64,000 nt of DNA from Tubiluchus corallicola (Eukaryota > Priapulida > Priapulimorpha > Priapulimorphida > Tubiluchidae), in the NCBI GenBank assembly GCA_030141605.1, contig JAQGDQ010000178.1:62001-126000 (forward strand), written 5' to 3'. Shown in pieces: positions 38,540 to 50,865 of the stretch. Each line of letters starts with the position of its first letter. Positions within the stretch are counted from its first letter, which is position 1. A program made the translations under genes and the position numbers. The notes beneath the pieces were generated by a model, which worked only from the letters and a program-made list of their open reading frames with translations, did not search any database and was not told where the DNA came from.

Positions 38540-38785
38540 CTTTAGTACAACCTGGCACTCGTCTTGTTTCAGCTGGTGATTGATCTTTTTGTAGTGCTGC
38601 CCCTCGTTTATGGAATGCTCTTTCAGATGAGGTCAAAAATTACCAAATTATTGTTGCTGTTCTTAGTCTGTTAAGTTTATACGTTATTGATGTCTTTAAA
38701 ATATTTTTCGTAAATTTCTTGTAAATTTAAAAGTGTTTGTACGCCAAAGAGCATTTTTATATGAATTTTAGGCAATAAAATTATT
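38540..38785 (+). pseudogene. LINE 3' end fragment with (ATT)n tail
   Basis: The frame reads TRLVSAGD, an in-frame stop, then SFCSAAPRLWNALSDEV and a later VFKIFF. This is the well-known GDRAFSVAAPRLWNSLP...FK..LK..LF end of CR1/L2-type RT proteins. It ends in CAATAAAATTATTATTATT, a tail like that of the SINE at 7.1 kb. Confidence 0.65.
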
Positions 38786-38791
38786 ATTATT

Positions 38792-39095
38792 AGTGTGCTT
38801 GCAAACCAAAACCGTCCATAACTCGGCATAGTTAAAACTACGTTATGATGCTTCAAAGCAGAAATTGTAAAAAAACTTCTATTTTCTAACTCCGATTGTA
38901 GCACGTGGAAGCAGCCATTTTGCTTCGGGTTTTTTTCTGTTGACAAGACCAGATCTTCGTCAGATAGAACCATCTGCTGGATTTAAACGTAACTTCAATT
39001 TGCTCTTGTAAAGTACATAGCAACTATACTTTCGTACGGTTACTAAGTGTTTTGTAGAGACACGACAAAAAACAAGGGCTGACTTTAACGCTAAG
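38792..39095. mobile_element. Partial copy of the 5.05-kb TTAA MITE family
   Basis: TGCTTGCAAACCAAAACCGT followed by CCATAACTCGG matches the inverted-repeat end of the 5050-5717 element. Sequence around 39010-39075 (AGCAACTATACTTTCGTACG, TTACTAAGTGTTTTGTAGAG) matches its interior in inverse orientation. The far terminus was not found, so the copy is truncated. Confidence 0.55.
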
Positions 39096-39099
39096 AATA

Positions 39100-40650
39100 C
39101 GTTTCTATTTCAGAATTTACTCATCTATTAAAATAGCTCTTTACTTGCATATTTATTGTGGCCCTGTTTGCTATGAACTATCCAGATCTTAGGTTCAAGG
39201 TATTCCTTTCAAGACTGGCATTGAGATTGAGATTGCCCCACTGACACATCCGAGACAGAAGGAAGGGAACTATGGTGAAACCTCGTCCGACGTAGTTCAA
39301 CTCCCTGAATAAATTTGCAGTCCCTTGCAGGCAATGCCCTTGGAAACTTTCTTTTTTTGACTTTGATGGCACATTTGTTTGGGTAACCTAGATCTAGCGA
39401 ATACTTTAAAATGTATGTATAGCAACATTGCCTAATGGTTACCACTGAACAGACTTTGAGATAGTAGGCAACTAAGAAGCACTTGACCTCCAGTTATTCG
39501 ATTAATATTTTGGGTAGCCTGGTATTTTTTATCTATTGCATGATTCATCAATGGTCATTCGTTTTTTAGGTAAATCTTTGGCCTTTGGTCCTTTGTCTAG
39601 TGGTCCTTGGACACATGACCTCTTGCCTGGTGGTCCACTGACCTACACCATTTGAAGACATAGCTCCTCATTTGTAAAAACAAAAATTTTCTATTTCGTA
39701 TGTGCTCTGCTGGAGACCATGCGATTCTTCACGCTTTTGAAAATTCTCATTTATTTGTACCAACTTAGCATCAGTAGGCCTACCAATCAGCCTCAGCATC
39801 CCGGGAAGCTGAAAGAAGAAATTCTCTAGTACTTCAAAGCTAAATGGCTAATTGCTGCCTGAATTTTCTGCGCGAACAGCCAGGTCCAATTAACCAGTTC
39901 TCTCCCTCTTGCCTCATAGGGCGTGTCCAGACATGCATCCTACGCCATTTTGGCACGACTTGAATCTTTCACCTACACCGTCAAACAAACCAACTTTGTG
40001 CAAAGTCGTGACAGACTTTCTAAGTTTTTCTTCAAAGAGAAAATGTACAGAAGACTATGATCTCACTCATCGTCTATTGTCTTTCTCAATGGACAGTCGT
40101 CAAGTGAAATTAATCTTGTGTTGAAGTAAACTCGAGTGAATATGTCTGCCTCCTGAGACCTCTTTTGTTGGTTTTAAAACTGAGACTGAAAAGCTTTAAG
40201 CAGAACGTTGTAATTTATCAACGTCATTAGAGCGAAATTGAAAGGGAAATGCACCTGGTGGAATGGCTACAGAAAGCGGAACGACAAGCTTTAGGTAAGA
40301 GGAAGCCAAAGCTCAACTTCATCTAAATAGAACTTCTGAATGGAACACTCTGCATAATTCAAAACATTTTTAAAACACCTTCCATTGACGTGACAGAGCA
40401 AGCTGATCCTCCTCTAAAACTTTTTACTTGGTTTTTAACTGTAGCTGTAACGGCGACTTTAATCATTTATAATGGATACTTTCCTGTTATTAATAGGTGC
40501 TTTAGTCGTTTAATTATTCCAGTCTTATTGTTTTAAGTATGCGTAATTAATTGTTTGGCACCCTCTGGCTTGATGTAAAATGTAAAACCTAAGAATTTTG
40601 CATCTTTAGTAGATCAATTATTATTCAATTCACCTTTTGCTTTTGCACCA
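39100..40650. other. Intergenic DNA; no gene seen
   Basis: Short frames on both strands (39178-39445 minus, 39909-40124 plus) lack known motifs. Confidence 0.45.
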
Positions 40651-40652
40651 AT

Positions 40653-40975
40653 AATAAGCCTTTTCACAGCACCAGCGATTGATGATGATCGTGAAAAGGT
40701 CAAAGGTTAAGCCTGCCAGACAACGCATTTGTGTACATTTCACAACGCCTCACAGCCCGTGCTACTGTAATAGTAACAGTTTTAACAAGTTTAACAGCTA
40801 ACTAGAAACTTACCTAGATCATTTTTTCTCGTTCCAAGGCAACCAAGAATCTGCTAGTAAATCACTCTACGCACAGACTAATGCGTAATTAAGTAACGTG
40901 ACGGTTGTAGTTACACGTTACCCTTGACCTACAGCAACTGCGCATGCGCATAGCGAAATTGTGAAAAGGCTTATT
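40653..40975. mobile_element. MITE-like element with about 60-bp inverted termini
   Basis: The left end AATAAGCCTTTTCACA matches the right end GTGAAAAGGCTTATT perfectly in inverse orientation. Further in, GGTCAAAGGTTAAG (left) pairs with CGTTACCCTTGACC (right). The right arm carries a TGCGCATGCGCA palindrome. No target duplication could be set and there is no coding capacity. Confidence 0.65.
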
Positions 40976-41635
40976 GCCATTAAATATAAAAAAGATAATA
41001 ATTTGTACTATTACACTTACCGTTCAAAGGGCTATCCAACCATTATATGGACCGCCTCTGGCCCGTTTCCAATCTTTAGAAATAAACAGTATACATTTTG
41101 CGAAAAATGGGCAAAAAGTGGCCATTTTTGGAGGTTTTTCGCCCCCGTTCCTCCCGGCAAGTCCGATTGAAAAAATAGACCATCAATGAAACGACACTAG
41201 GTCAAGATCTTTTGTTTGACTCATAGTTCGACGAAAACGGTACCGAAGTTGAAGCTGTAGCCTCGAAGCTTGTATGTAAACACCCATATAACCGAAATTG
41301 ATTACAGAGATTAACTATAACGGTAAAAAATGCTAGAAACTAACTACAGCACGTCAAGCAAGTGCATATTAATTATTTAATTAACATTAGCCTGTCACCG
41401 TTTGGTGAACTTCCTGTTCGAATTTCCTAGTTGTCTTTCCGGTTTTATGCGAAAACTTAGAACAAAACATGTCATGGAAACCATGTCACGTGCACACTTC
41501 ATTTGATTCGACAGGTAGACGGCACTGCTCTTTCCTTCCGTCTTCCTCGATTCTTCAAGTGAGTTGATTGCAGGTGATTACCAACGGTAGTACTGCCCAA
41601 ATTAGTCTCTCCAAATGCTCATTGTAACTTACCTG
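40976..41635. other. Intergenic DNA; no gene seen
   Basis: Two overlapping about 70-codon frames (40961-41189) are unrecognised and begin inside the MITE terminus. Confidence 0.45.
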
Positions 41636-41639
41636 TAAC

Positions 41640-42480
41640 AGAAAGCAAGCACAGATAATTAAGACTACGATACAACGCATGACAAATGCATAGATAATGT
41701 TAGAGACCATGATTAGGAACACGAAACAACATGATAAACGTACAGAAGATGCTAGAGATCATGGTTAAGAACATAATACATCATGATAAATGCACAGATG
41801 ATTGTAGAGACCATGAATAAGAACACGAAACAGCATGATAAACGTACAGAAGATGCTAGAGACCATGGTCAAGAGCACAACACAGCATGATAAACGCACA
41901 GAAGATGCCAGATACCATGATTAAGAACACATTACATCATGATAAATGCATATATGATTGTAGAGACCATGAATAAGAACACGAAACAGCATGATAAACG
42001 TACAGAAGATGCTAGAGACCATGGTCAAGAGCACAACACAGCATGTGATAAACGCACAGAAGATGCCAGAGACCACGATTAAGAACACAACACATCATGA
42101 TAAATGCACAGATGATGGTAGAGACCATGAATAAGAACACGAAACAGCATGATAAACGTACAGAAGATGCTAAAGACCATGGTCAAGAGCACAACACAGC
42201 ATGTGATAAACGCACAGAAGATGCCAGAGACCACGATTAAGAACACAACACATCATGATAAATGCATAGATGATTGTAGAGACCATGAATAAGAACACTA
42301 CAGAGCATGATGAGCGCATAGATAATGTGAGAACTATGATTAAGAGCACGAAACAGCGTAATAATGCACAGAAAATGCTAAATATCACGATTACGAACAG
42401 GATACAGCATGACACAGACATTAAAAGTGCAGAAAGGAAATGACTCAAAACAGTAGCGCATGATACAAGCACAGTACCAC
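41640..42480. repeat. 52-bp satellite arranged in 156-bp higher-order trimers
   Basis: The basic unit is CATGATAAACGCACAGAAGA, TGCTAGAGACCATGATTAAG, AACACAACACAG (about 52 bp). Three variants (GTACAGAAGATGCTAGAGAC with GGTCAAGAGCAC; GCACAGAAGATGCCAGA; AAATGCA..GATTGTAGAGAC) alternate, so GTACAGAAGATGCT recurs at 41844, 42000 and 42158. This is a three-unit higher-order repeat. The minus-strand open frame 42499-42170 is a by-product. Confidence 0.85.
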
Positions 42481-42484
42481 AGAA

Positions 42485-45377
42485 CATGTTCAAGAACACA
42501 GTTCAGAAACCTTACATTGTTGTAAGGCCTATGTGCAGAGTAACAATGCATCTCAGAGTAATTATACGTTATAAAAAATATAACCAATTAAGAGCTTGAG
42601 ATTAGGTCAGAGATCTGTCATTGCTTTTCATGCCGGAGGTTGAATGTCTGAGTTCAGTTAAACTGTTTAGTATTACTGGTATTTCCCCGACAGAGTGAAC
42701 GGTTTAGTCTAAGTGATGTGCGAGTAATAATATTCAGACGGGGATATTTTGTCAGCCTCAGAACTGACTCCAAATGGGATTAATGTGTAGATCTGTGAGG
42801 CGTTTGATAATTATTAATTTTTGGCCCGGTATCTGCAAGTAAGTTTTAATTGATACGCACGTTTAATAGGCAGTATAGTTGATTAGAATGTGAATTAATT
42901 ACTGTCTGCTTGCGTGCTGTTGCCTTTAAAAGCCAGAAGTTATTTTTCGCTGCAAGAGCCAAGTGCAGACACAGTCTATGAAGACACTCACTCTATTTTC
43001 TGTTCATTTAATAATCCATTGATTAACAAGATTTAGTCTAGATGTTTGTGGTGTAATTTTCCAGCTGTGTATATTGTATTTATTCCCATGAAGACGCATG
43101 TTTGAGCGTGCAAATGGTCACCATTCAAAGCCTAGGCACATCCGGCCAAACTGCTTCGCTTTCAGAAGAGGAAAACATAGAATAGCAATTCCTCAGAATC
43201 ATGAGTTTGTGACGTCACTACAAAATTACGGTAATTACGATCTTACCTGGCAGGTAGATAATATAAGTCAGCGTAGGAGACGTTTTAATGAAGCATTTCG
43301 AAGAGTGGAAGATGCTTGATGTTTGCGCTTTACTATAACGTTGAAATACAATTTTGCCTTCATCTTTCATTTTTGTTACTTTCGTAAAGATGACGTCTAA
43401 CTGTGTGTTATAAATTTATACCATAAATTTATTGGAATCTCATCTCCATTTAGAAATTTCGTAAACCCGCGCGAATTTGACACAGAATTAAAAGACATTA
43501 AGCAGTTTATCACAGTTTGACAAGCAGACATCATAAGTTGCTATATCTGCCACTAGAAATGTACACAAGATCTACAAACACATTACATTTTGTTTATACT
43601 CAAGTATTTTGTCTAAACACGCCATAGTAAACTGACTGTCAACATCGTGCAATTTTTCGAGCTTGCAACAACTAATCGTTGGCAGAATAGCCTAGTTATT
43701 ACTGGAGAAGACGGATACTAGAAAAGTAAAAGTAAAATAACAGTACAGAAGGAAAACGTATTGTTCTTTATCAAAACCAGTCCACTTTCCTTTCTAGTTA
43801 TCCACTACGAACGTTACTAAAATTTCATAATACGTTTTAGAGCTTTATTTTGGGATTATTCTGAATCCAGAAGACCTGCCGATTTTAGCGGTGGGTGCAA
43901 TACTGCTTGTTTGTGTGCAGGTGCTGCGCTGTCCTGATTGAACATTGGCGGCAGAAGATTCGTATGAATTAGGACACCTATCTAGTTACGGCATAGCGGC
44001 GATGTTGCTAAGGTTAAGCAAACGGTTTTGGACGACACATAGAGTGAATGGTTGTCATGGCTGACACAAGTCATTATTATTCAACAGACTCACAAGAAAT
44101 CTGTTGCTAAAAGCTTGTTGTACCACCTTTGGAAAGGGCATTTTACCCGACCGTTATCAATGATATAATCTTTGGGGATAAGAAACGTCTACCTCTTTCA
44201 AAAGCTCATAGAAGATTTATGCTGCTACAGTGGCAGTTAATGCCTCCTATTAGATGTGCGATTGAGTTGAAAGTGGCGCTGACCATAATAGCAGTGTTTA
44301 GTTTTTTGCTGAATTAATGCTGTGTTTATCTGACTTGAGGGCAGATTTCTTTTATTTTAGAGTTCTGTCTGCCTAATGTCTACAATAGACGTAATAGGAA
44401 AATGAGGATGATGATTAGATGTGCCTCCTTGTAAACGCGAGGGTGCTCTATATTGGCAGGATGCTGACAGCTCTTCCTCTTTATGCAGGCATGATCTGAC
44501 GCTATACTGTTGTAGAAAGTTTTGCGCAACTATTACGTCATCGTTAAATTAAGTTTTTATACATCAATATTTAATTATCAGTAACACTATGGTAATTAGT
44601 GTAGTTAAAAATGATATAGATCAAAAATGATGGTCACAAAAATCATCCTGATTTCCTTTAAAACATTTTACCAGGGAAGCAAATATTGCCTAGACCTCTT
44701 ACATATTATAATATTGCTGACACTGCTCGTGTAAAATATCCACATTGATTTTATTTCAAGAAGAACTCTTTTCATACCATTATGCAGCCATCACAGTCCC
44801 ATGCTTCCTTTTCTCCTGCATTCAGAAGTAAAACCTCTCAGCTGTTTATTGAATTATTAATTTTTCGTTGTGTGAAGTTTCTCTTCGCAAACATGGCCTC
44901 AATTATCTTTAGTAAAAATGAAATGAATGCGGCACTTTTAGCGGAGGAAACCTTTGATATGATATGAAACTTCAAGTGGAATCGGCGTGTCTAGTGTCTG
45001 ATTACAAAGAGGGGGCCCTTTGAAAATTATTACGTGACATTTTAGTTCTATGCTATGCAATAGTAATAGGCCACAGCGATGTACATATCAGTCTTCAGTG
45101 AGCCGAATGTGTAAAAATGCAGCTTGGACAGAAATGGTTTGAAAGCGTTGGGGGTGCGTTGGTACGCTTTATCGCCGCGTCATCTAAAACCGACGTGCGA
45201 TTGTTTACTGATCTTCATAAAAAAATGCACATCAACTCGTTATTAGCGTAATATAAAAACAACGTATTGATGTTCAAAATCAACACTAGTGTTCATTTAA
45301 TCTAATTCTAGCCTTAGCCCTAACTTCGTTCTATGCACATTCGACCTGGTTTGACAAAATGCAACTGACAGCCAGTT
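42485..45377. other. Intergenic DNA; no gene supported
   Basis: Frames at 43098-43319, 44129-44317 and 44782-44967 (all +, 61-73 codons) lack known motifs or convincing splice context. Confidence 0.45.
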
Positions 45378-45381
45378 TTAA

Positions 45382-45617
45382 ATGCGCAAGAGGCAACACA
45401 TTTGTCTTACGTATTGTTATTTTGGAGGAAAAGGTAATTTTAAAGTATGTCTCAAAAATGTTTCAGTACAGTTACATTACTTAAATCAGAAATGCATTTG
45501 GACACTCTTTTGTTTTAGGCAATCTAAGTGCGTGGAAAGTTTTTGGAGACATGCTTTAAAATTGCCTGTTCTTCAAAAATAACAATACGTAAGACAAACG
45601 TGTTGCCTATTGCGCAT
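45382..45617. mobile_element. TTAA-flanked MITE with about 50-bp terminal inverted repeats
   Basis: The left end ATGCGCAAGAGGCAACACAT, TTGTCTTACGTATTGTTATTTT matches the reverse complement of the right end with about two mismatches in the first 42 bp. TTAA lies at 45378-45381 and 45618-45621, consistent with piggyBac-type insertion. The open frame inside (45382-45582) is fortuitous. Confidence 0.8.
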
Positions 45618-46261
45618 TTAAAATTGATTGTTAGCATTTTATGCTATAAAACGAACAAAAAACTTGTTAACTGATTATTAGTTGACACATTAAAATAGTA
45701 GCGAATATCAGAAGCAGAAATTTAAACAATGAATTCGTATTACAGATCTTAAGGATTTCGAGTTTTGATTACCGTATAATCAAGTTTTTCAGTCAAAACG
45801 GTGTGGCACATCTCATAAGTTTTACAGTAATTCTAGAATAACATAATAATACAAAATTAATTAAACCGATTAATTATAAAAAAATCTAGTTATAATGACG
45901 TAGATGTATCAATATTTAAGTTTAGATTGTTGTTGAATTTTCCAGAATTGACATTTGACTATTATAGGGTAGGCTACTAGCTACACACCATCACATCACA
46001 ACGTATAACATTCCTTGAGCAAACACAAAATCCGTGAAGCTTCTATACAGGCAGTTTGGGAAATAGCTGAAAATATTTTGTGAAAATCAAACAGCAGCGC
46101 ATTATTATTGGGAATCTCATTTGGTTTTATCAGAAAATGTTCTGCGTCACATCCTGTTTTGCGCAACTCATTTGGGATTTCACTGTATAGACGCAATGGT
46201 CTCTTACTTATTATGATTATTAGGCAGTCAATTTCTAATTGTTATCCTGTTTTATTAACTA

Positions 46262-46509
46262 ATTATGACTGTGATTGCCAAAATTTTTATAAACCATTGC
46301 AGTTTATTTTACCAATTATTACCCACTGCGGCTAATGGTTTGGAAAAAGGAGACACTGAAAAATTGCGGACTAGTTGGGGCTTGAATCCGACACCTTGGA
46401 TTAGTACTCTCATGCTCCACCACCTAAGCCACAAGCCCAGTGTGACAGACCAGGATTAAAATAAACCGCAATGGTTTATAAAAAGAACTCTGGCAATCAC
46501 AGTCATAAT
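46262..46509. mobile_element. TA-flanked MITE with about 50-bp inverted repeats enclosing a tRNA-like sequence
   Basis: The left arm ATTATGACTGTGATTGCCAA, ...TTTATAAACCATTGCAGTTT, ATTTTA is mirrored by the right arm TAAAATAAACCGCAATGG, TTTATAAA...GGCAATCACAGTCATAAT. TA flanks both ends (46260-46261, 46510-46511), as for Tc1/mariner-type insertion. The interior, read on the minus strand, is tRNA-like (separate entry). Confidence 0.75.
46330..46440 (-). mobile_element. tRNA-like SINE sequence, second family (copy b)
   Basis: The minus strand reads TGGCTTAGGTGGTGGAGCA (A-box-like), then ACTAATCCAAGGTGTCGG and ATTCAAGCCCC, so GGATTCAAGCC serves as B box. Next come GTCCGCAATTTTTCAGTGTC and TCC. 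The segment around the B box aligns with the copy at 47.3 kb. It lies wholly inside the TA-flanked MITE. Confidence 0.6.
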
Positions 46510-47269
46510 TAATAATTAATGATATCGTAAGTTGTCAGCTAATTTTGGAAAGATTGTCAGCTAATTTTAGATATTGACTTTAACACTTAAACCACAATAT
46601 ATGGTTCACAATATATGCAACCCATTGTTTGATGTGAAAATATAAATTTTCATACTGCTTTTTGCAGTTTCAAAGGTTATGCAACGCCCACGCAGCTCTT
46701 AAACCAGATTCTCATAATTTGCGAAACACAAGAACGTCTCTGAACGACGGACAAGTGCTTTTCGCTTCCATGCATTTAATTCAACAGCAGAGCGGCAAAT
46801 ATTGTGAAATATTTGCACAAGTTTACTGTGAATCAAAGACTGGATGAATTCGAGCAGAGACTCCCTGAATCAAGGGCTAACGACAAATGAAGATAATCTG
46901 AATGTGAGATGAGAGTCAGAAAGATTCTTTGCGAAGCGAAAATTCATATGTTTGATTTAGCAGTGAAATTTTCACTACTTAAGTTAGTTTATTAACATTG
47001 ATTTGAGATAAGTTTTAAAGTACAGTACTTAATGTCACCATAGGATAGATATTTCTGTGGTATGAGACATTTTGTAAGTGTGATTCTGTACATTGCTGGG
47101 GCGTACATTCATTTACATATTTTTATATCATATTACAACTTCAAAGTTTTAATTTTTTACTATTATTATAATTACAATGTATGCAACTCTTTTAATAGTC
47201 TAACCGAATAATTACTGCACACACCAGACATGATAAGAAAGACATCATGCTCTTACAACATCTAACCTA

Positions 47270-47345
47270 GCGATTAGTTAATTGAAAAAAGATGCTCTAA
47301 AAACTGTTAGCCAACCAGGACTTGAACCCAGAACCTTGCGTTAGA
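47270..47345 (-). mobile_element. tRNA-like SINE fragment, second family (copy c)
   Basis: The minus strand gives ATCTAACGCAAGGTTCTGGG, TTCAAGTCCTGG with a perfect B box (GGTTCAAGTCC-type, GGGTTCAAGTCC). This is followed by GCTAACAGTTTTTAGAGCAT, similar to copy b. It abuts the 3' end of the minus-strand LINE at 47.37 kb; 5' truncated. Confidence 0.5.
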
Positions 47346-47369
47346 TATTTATATCTAAGATATTTATTT

Positions 47370-49590
47370 ATTAGTGTCAAAAATACATAAAGTACAAGTA
47401 AAAACAAGACATACATGCAATTTCAATTTTGATATACAAACAAAATAATTACTAATAAAACAAATATTAATAAATGTTCCTGTAAGTTATATTAGTTATT
47501 TAAAGAAAAGTTTAATGATTAGTATTTAAAAAAAATTGCCATTCATTAGGCCTCATTTTCAAAGATATAATAATTACATAGTGTGTTTTTCATCATGTCT
47601 TTAAAACGATTTTTCAGCATAATCAATAAATGCCTTAATTACTTCTAAATCACTATTTCTCATCAGGAATAAAAGTTTATCAGCATCGCTTATAAGGAAA
47701 AATTCTGGTATAATTACATTGATGCGATTACATAATTTTAGTTAAGATCATTGTAATGTGGGCATTTTATAACAAATAGCAATTCGTCTTCCATTGCGTT
47801 TCTTTGAATAGTATGAGTATAGACGATTCTCAGTGGGATTTTTCTAAGTTAACGTACATCCCTCTTTCAATAACCAAAGTATGAGATTTGATTCTCAGTT
47901 TCGTAAATTTTGTTACAGCATGTTTGGAACAATCAGAAAATAAATGGTTTTCTAGTTGAAATTGTTTCTTGAAGGTTCGATACGTTCACAGTTTGTTTTG
48001 TCCATCAGGTTTGTTAGCACTACGGATTTCCTCTTTCCAAAATAGGGCATAATCAGTTCTGATTTTTTCTATATGACATAACTATCATAAGATTGGCTAG
48101 TAACATGTATTCAGTAGTGGATTGTATCCTTAATTATTTTTAAAAAATGGGAAACGGCCATTTCTGCCCTAGTCGCATATTTGCTTGATTTGTTACTGAC
48201 ATTGAAAAGAAAACTGCATAATTTAATATTGGCCTCTCCGCTTGGCACATTGTCAAATTTAGTTTGAATATACGGGGAGTTGGTTTTAATTTTAATAATG
48301 CTAGGTCCCCATATACAAGAGCCGTATAGCATGATAGGTTCTACAGTATGTTCAAATAATTTGATAATAGCATGTGGGTGTGCGCAGTTTGAGATGTAGT
48401 TTTCCATGCAGTAAAAAGCTTTTAGGCCTTTGTGTTTTAGTTTGGTACAGCTTTGCCTGAAAGCACCAGCCGTAAAAAAATCGACTCCTAAGTATTTATA
48501 GGATTGGACTATTTTCAGCTTATCAGACCATAGGTAAAGTTTAAGTCTTTTAGAATTCTGCCTGCTTTGTTAAAAACAACAATTTCTGTCTTAAGGCATT
48601 ATTAAGGCACTGTTGCAATCCTGACTGGGATCAAGAAAGTAAGACCATATCATCTGCATAGAGAAGACAGTTGGTTTCAAAATTGCCTAGACTGACGGAT
48701 AGTATCCATTAGATGTGAAAACTGTTGGCAACTCATTGATATAGTAGGAAAAGAGAGCTGTGCTCAACGTACATCCTTGCTTAACACCTAAGGAGGATGG
48801 TATATCTTCTGTTAATCCGTCAGCGAGTTAAACGGAGTAATTAGTTTTTGCAAAATCCTAAGAAAATAACCACCTATATTATTTTTTAACAATTTATAGT
48901 ACAATCCTATTCGCCAAACTGAATCAAAGGGTTTGCGCAAAATCAACGAAATAACAATAAAGTTCATGATTTCGTTTCAAAAATTTATCGGTAAGTGTTT
49001 TTAACGTAAAAATGTGGTCACTGGTACGACAGCCTTTTTAAAATCCTATTTGTCTCTCATGCAGAATTTTATTATCACTCAGAAATTTTTGTAACATAAT
49101 TATTCAGAATTTTCGCAGCTAAGTGAAATGGCGATTCCTCTATAATTGTTTGGGTCTGTTGCACTTCCACTTTTGTATATTTGGAAGATGTAGCTTTCCT
49201 TCCACTGGGTAGGATAGCAGGAACCAGAAAAGAGCAAATTGAATAATTTACGAAGACAAGGAATCATAACCAAAACTAGAACCATAAGCGTTGTGCGTTT
49301 CGTTTATTAAGCCGTCTGTACTAGCAGCTTTGTTATTTTTTAACTGTTTAATGGCTACCAGGATTTCCGTAGCAGCTATTCTGTAATCTAGCTGAGAAAT
49401 AATAGTGTAATTTTCTTCAATATACGCGAACAATTTTTTAGTTTTTCTCCAATGTCTATCGCTACTATTCGGTAAACTTCGAAAATGTTCTACCCAAACT
49501 ATTGATTCAATGTCATTGTCCTTGTTCGAGGTTTTTTTCTGGGTTCTGATTATCTTTCGGGTGTTACAAAATAATAGGCCTACCATCACA
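47370..49590 (-). pseudogene. 5'-truncated, frame-broken LINE with RT domain
   Basis: Minus-strand blocks in the expected order: AIKQLKNNKAASTDGL (about 49350), PTQWKESYIFQIYKSG and DPNNYRGIAIS (about 49140), GVKQGC-like (about 48790), CLLYADDMVLLS (about 48660; the RT catalytic YADD box), LFEHTVEPIMLYGS then WGP (about 48320), and a C-terminal NSDLEVIKAFIDYAEKSF (about 47620). Several stops and frameshifts separate the blocks, so it is inactive. No endonuclease domain is recognisable upstream of 49590. Clade not assigned. Confidence 0.8.
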
Positions 49591-50515
49591 CATTAAATAA
49601 GTCATTTTCCCAGTCGTGCACTACATAGTTTAGGCTTTCACATTTAGTATATACAAGAAGACCTACGTTTGAAAAAGTTTAAGCTTCCTAAATGTCTTGT
49701 TTTTCGAAGACTGCAAAAATAAATTGTATCCCGTAACGCAAAGCAAAAACAGGTTTAGGAGAATAATTTTCTCTAGAAGTGAAAACCGTTTCTTGCGCAA
49801 ACATGAAGTTAAACATGCTTAGTATGGAACTCTTCTTCAACTTTTTCCCGGAAACGATTTTACCAATTTCAAGTTGCTCCTGAATGGATGTCTTATTGTT
49901 TTTTAAACGGACTTATCACTGTGAAATAAAGAGCAGCCATTATTAGGTGGCAGTTCTTTAGGGTACCCTGGGTAATTACGCAAGAGAAACTGACACCATA
50001 CTGAAAAATCTTTTGCAGATTGCTATTATAAGAAACCAAAATTTCTACGCCACACACCTTGTAAACAATGCTAAAAGTGAAATGCAAATCAACGTTCTAG
50101 TGTTATTGGATACGCCACCGTAGCAAACTCATACCTCTCAGAAATTTACTGAGAGTTGCGCAAGATTCCTTTATATCAAAATTCATTGAATATGGAACGT
50201 AAAAGAGTCGTAAAGTCTTTTACTGCAGTATTTGACCTGATCGAGAAGTGGGTTATGAGAGTTTGATTGATATGATTATGATTCACAGAGGTTATCGTTA
50301 GAAATGACCCATATTTGTAGCCGTTGGCAATTGATAACAAAGTGAATTTTTTAATTAAATTTAATTTTAAAGTTAAATGAAACTTGACTTAATTTAATTA
50401 ATTGTCTTAAACTGACATGGAGTGAATATGTACTCAAAATACGCGATTAGCCATCATTATTCATGATTCATCATCACTGTAATAGTATCATTTGAAGACT
50501 CTTAGCGACTAAACC
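49591..50515. other. Intergenic DNA; no gene seen
   Basis: No frame with a known motif. Confidence 0.45.
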
Positions 50516-50519
50516 AAGG

Positions 50520-50720
50520 AATGATGCCGAGGGTGGTCAGTGACTGTGTGCGTGATTAGTGGGTTCGATTCCCACTGAACCTCGTAAAGGGAGACTGAAT
50601 AATCCTGATATATAGCTAGCGCCTCGCTGATTCAGCAATTCGATTGCCTTGACTGATTCCAGTCCTGCCACAGCCATCATGAGTCTTGCCTTAAGATGTC
50701 TTAAGTTCTATTTGATAGTC
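50520..50720 (+). mobile_element. tRNA-derived SINE, third type
   Basis: GGGTGGTCAGTGA is A-box-like. AGTGGGTTCGATTCCCACT is a complete T arm with perfect stem and B box (GGTTCGATTCC). A tRNA-unrelated body follows (GCGCCTCGCTGATTCAGCAA and onward). The anticodon arm is poor, so this is a SINE or tRNA pseudogene, not a working tRNA. Confidence 0.55.
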
Positions 50721-50820
50721 TGACGTAAAATAATAGTTTTATATATTTTTTCGCACTTGTCACACTGCAACTCTATTTTTTATATCGCTAGTGCAAACTA
50801 TGTTAAATGCTGAAGAAATG

Positions 50821-50821
50821 T

Positions 50822-50862
<41 letters not shown>
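50821..50862. repeat. (CT)n microsatellite
   Basis: About 20 CT dinucleotides in a row. Confidence 0.95.

Positions 50863-50864
<2 letters not shown>

Positions 50865-50865
<1 letters not shown>

Noticed and set aside
40961-41189. Two about 70-residue plus-strand proteins
   Set aside because: They start inside a MITE terminus, overlap in different frames, and have no known motif.
50520-50595. Functional tRNA gene
   Set aside because: The T arm is perfect but D and anticodon arms do not fold into a cloverleaf by eye.
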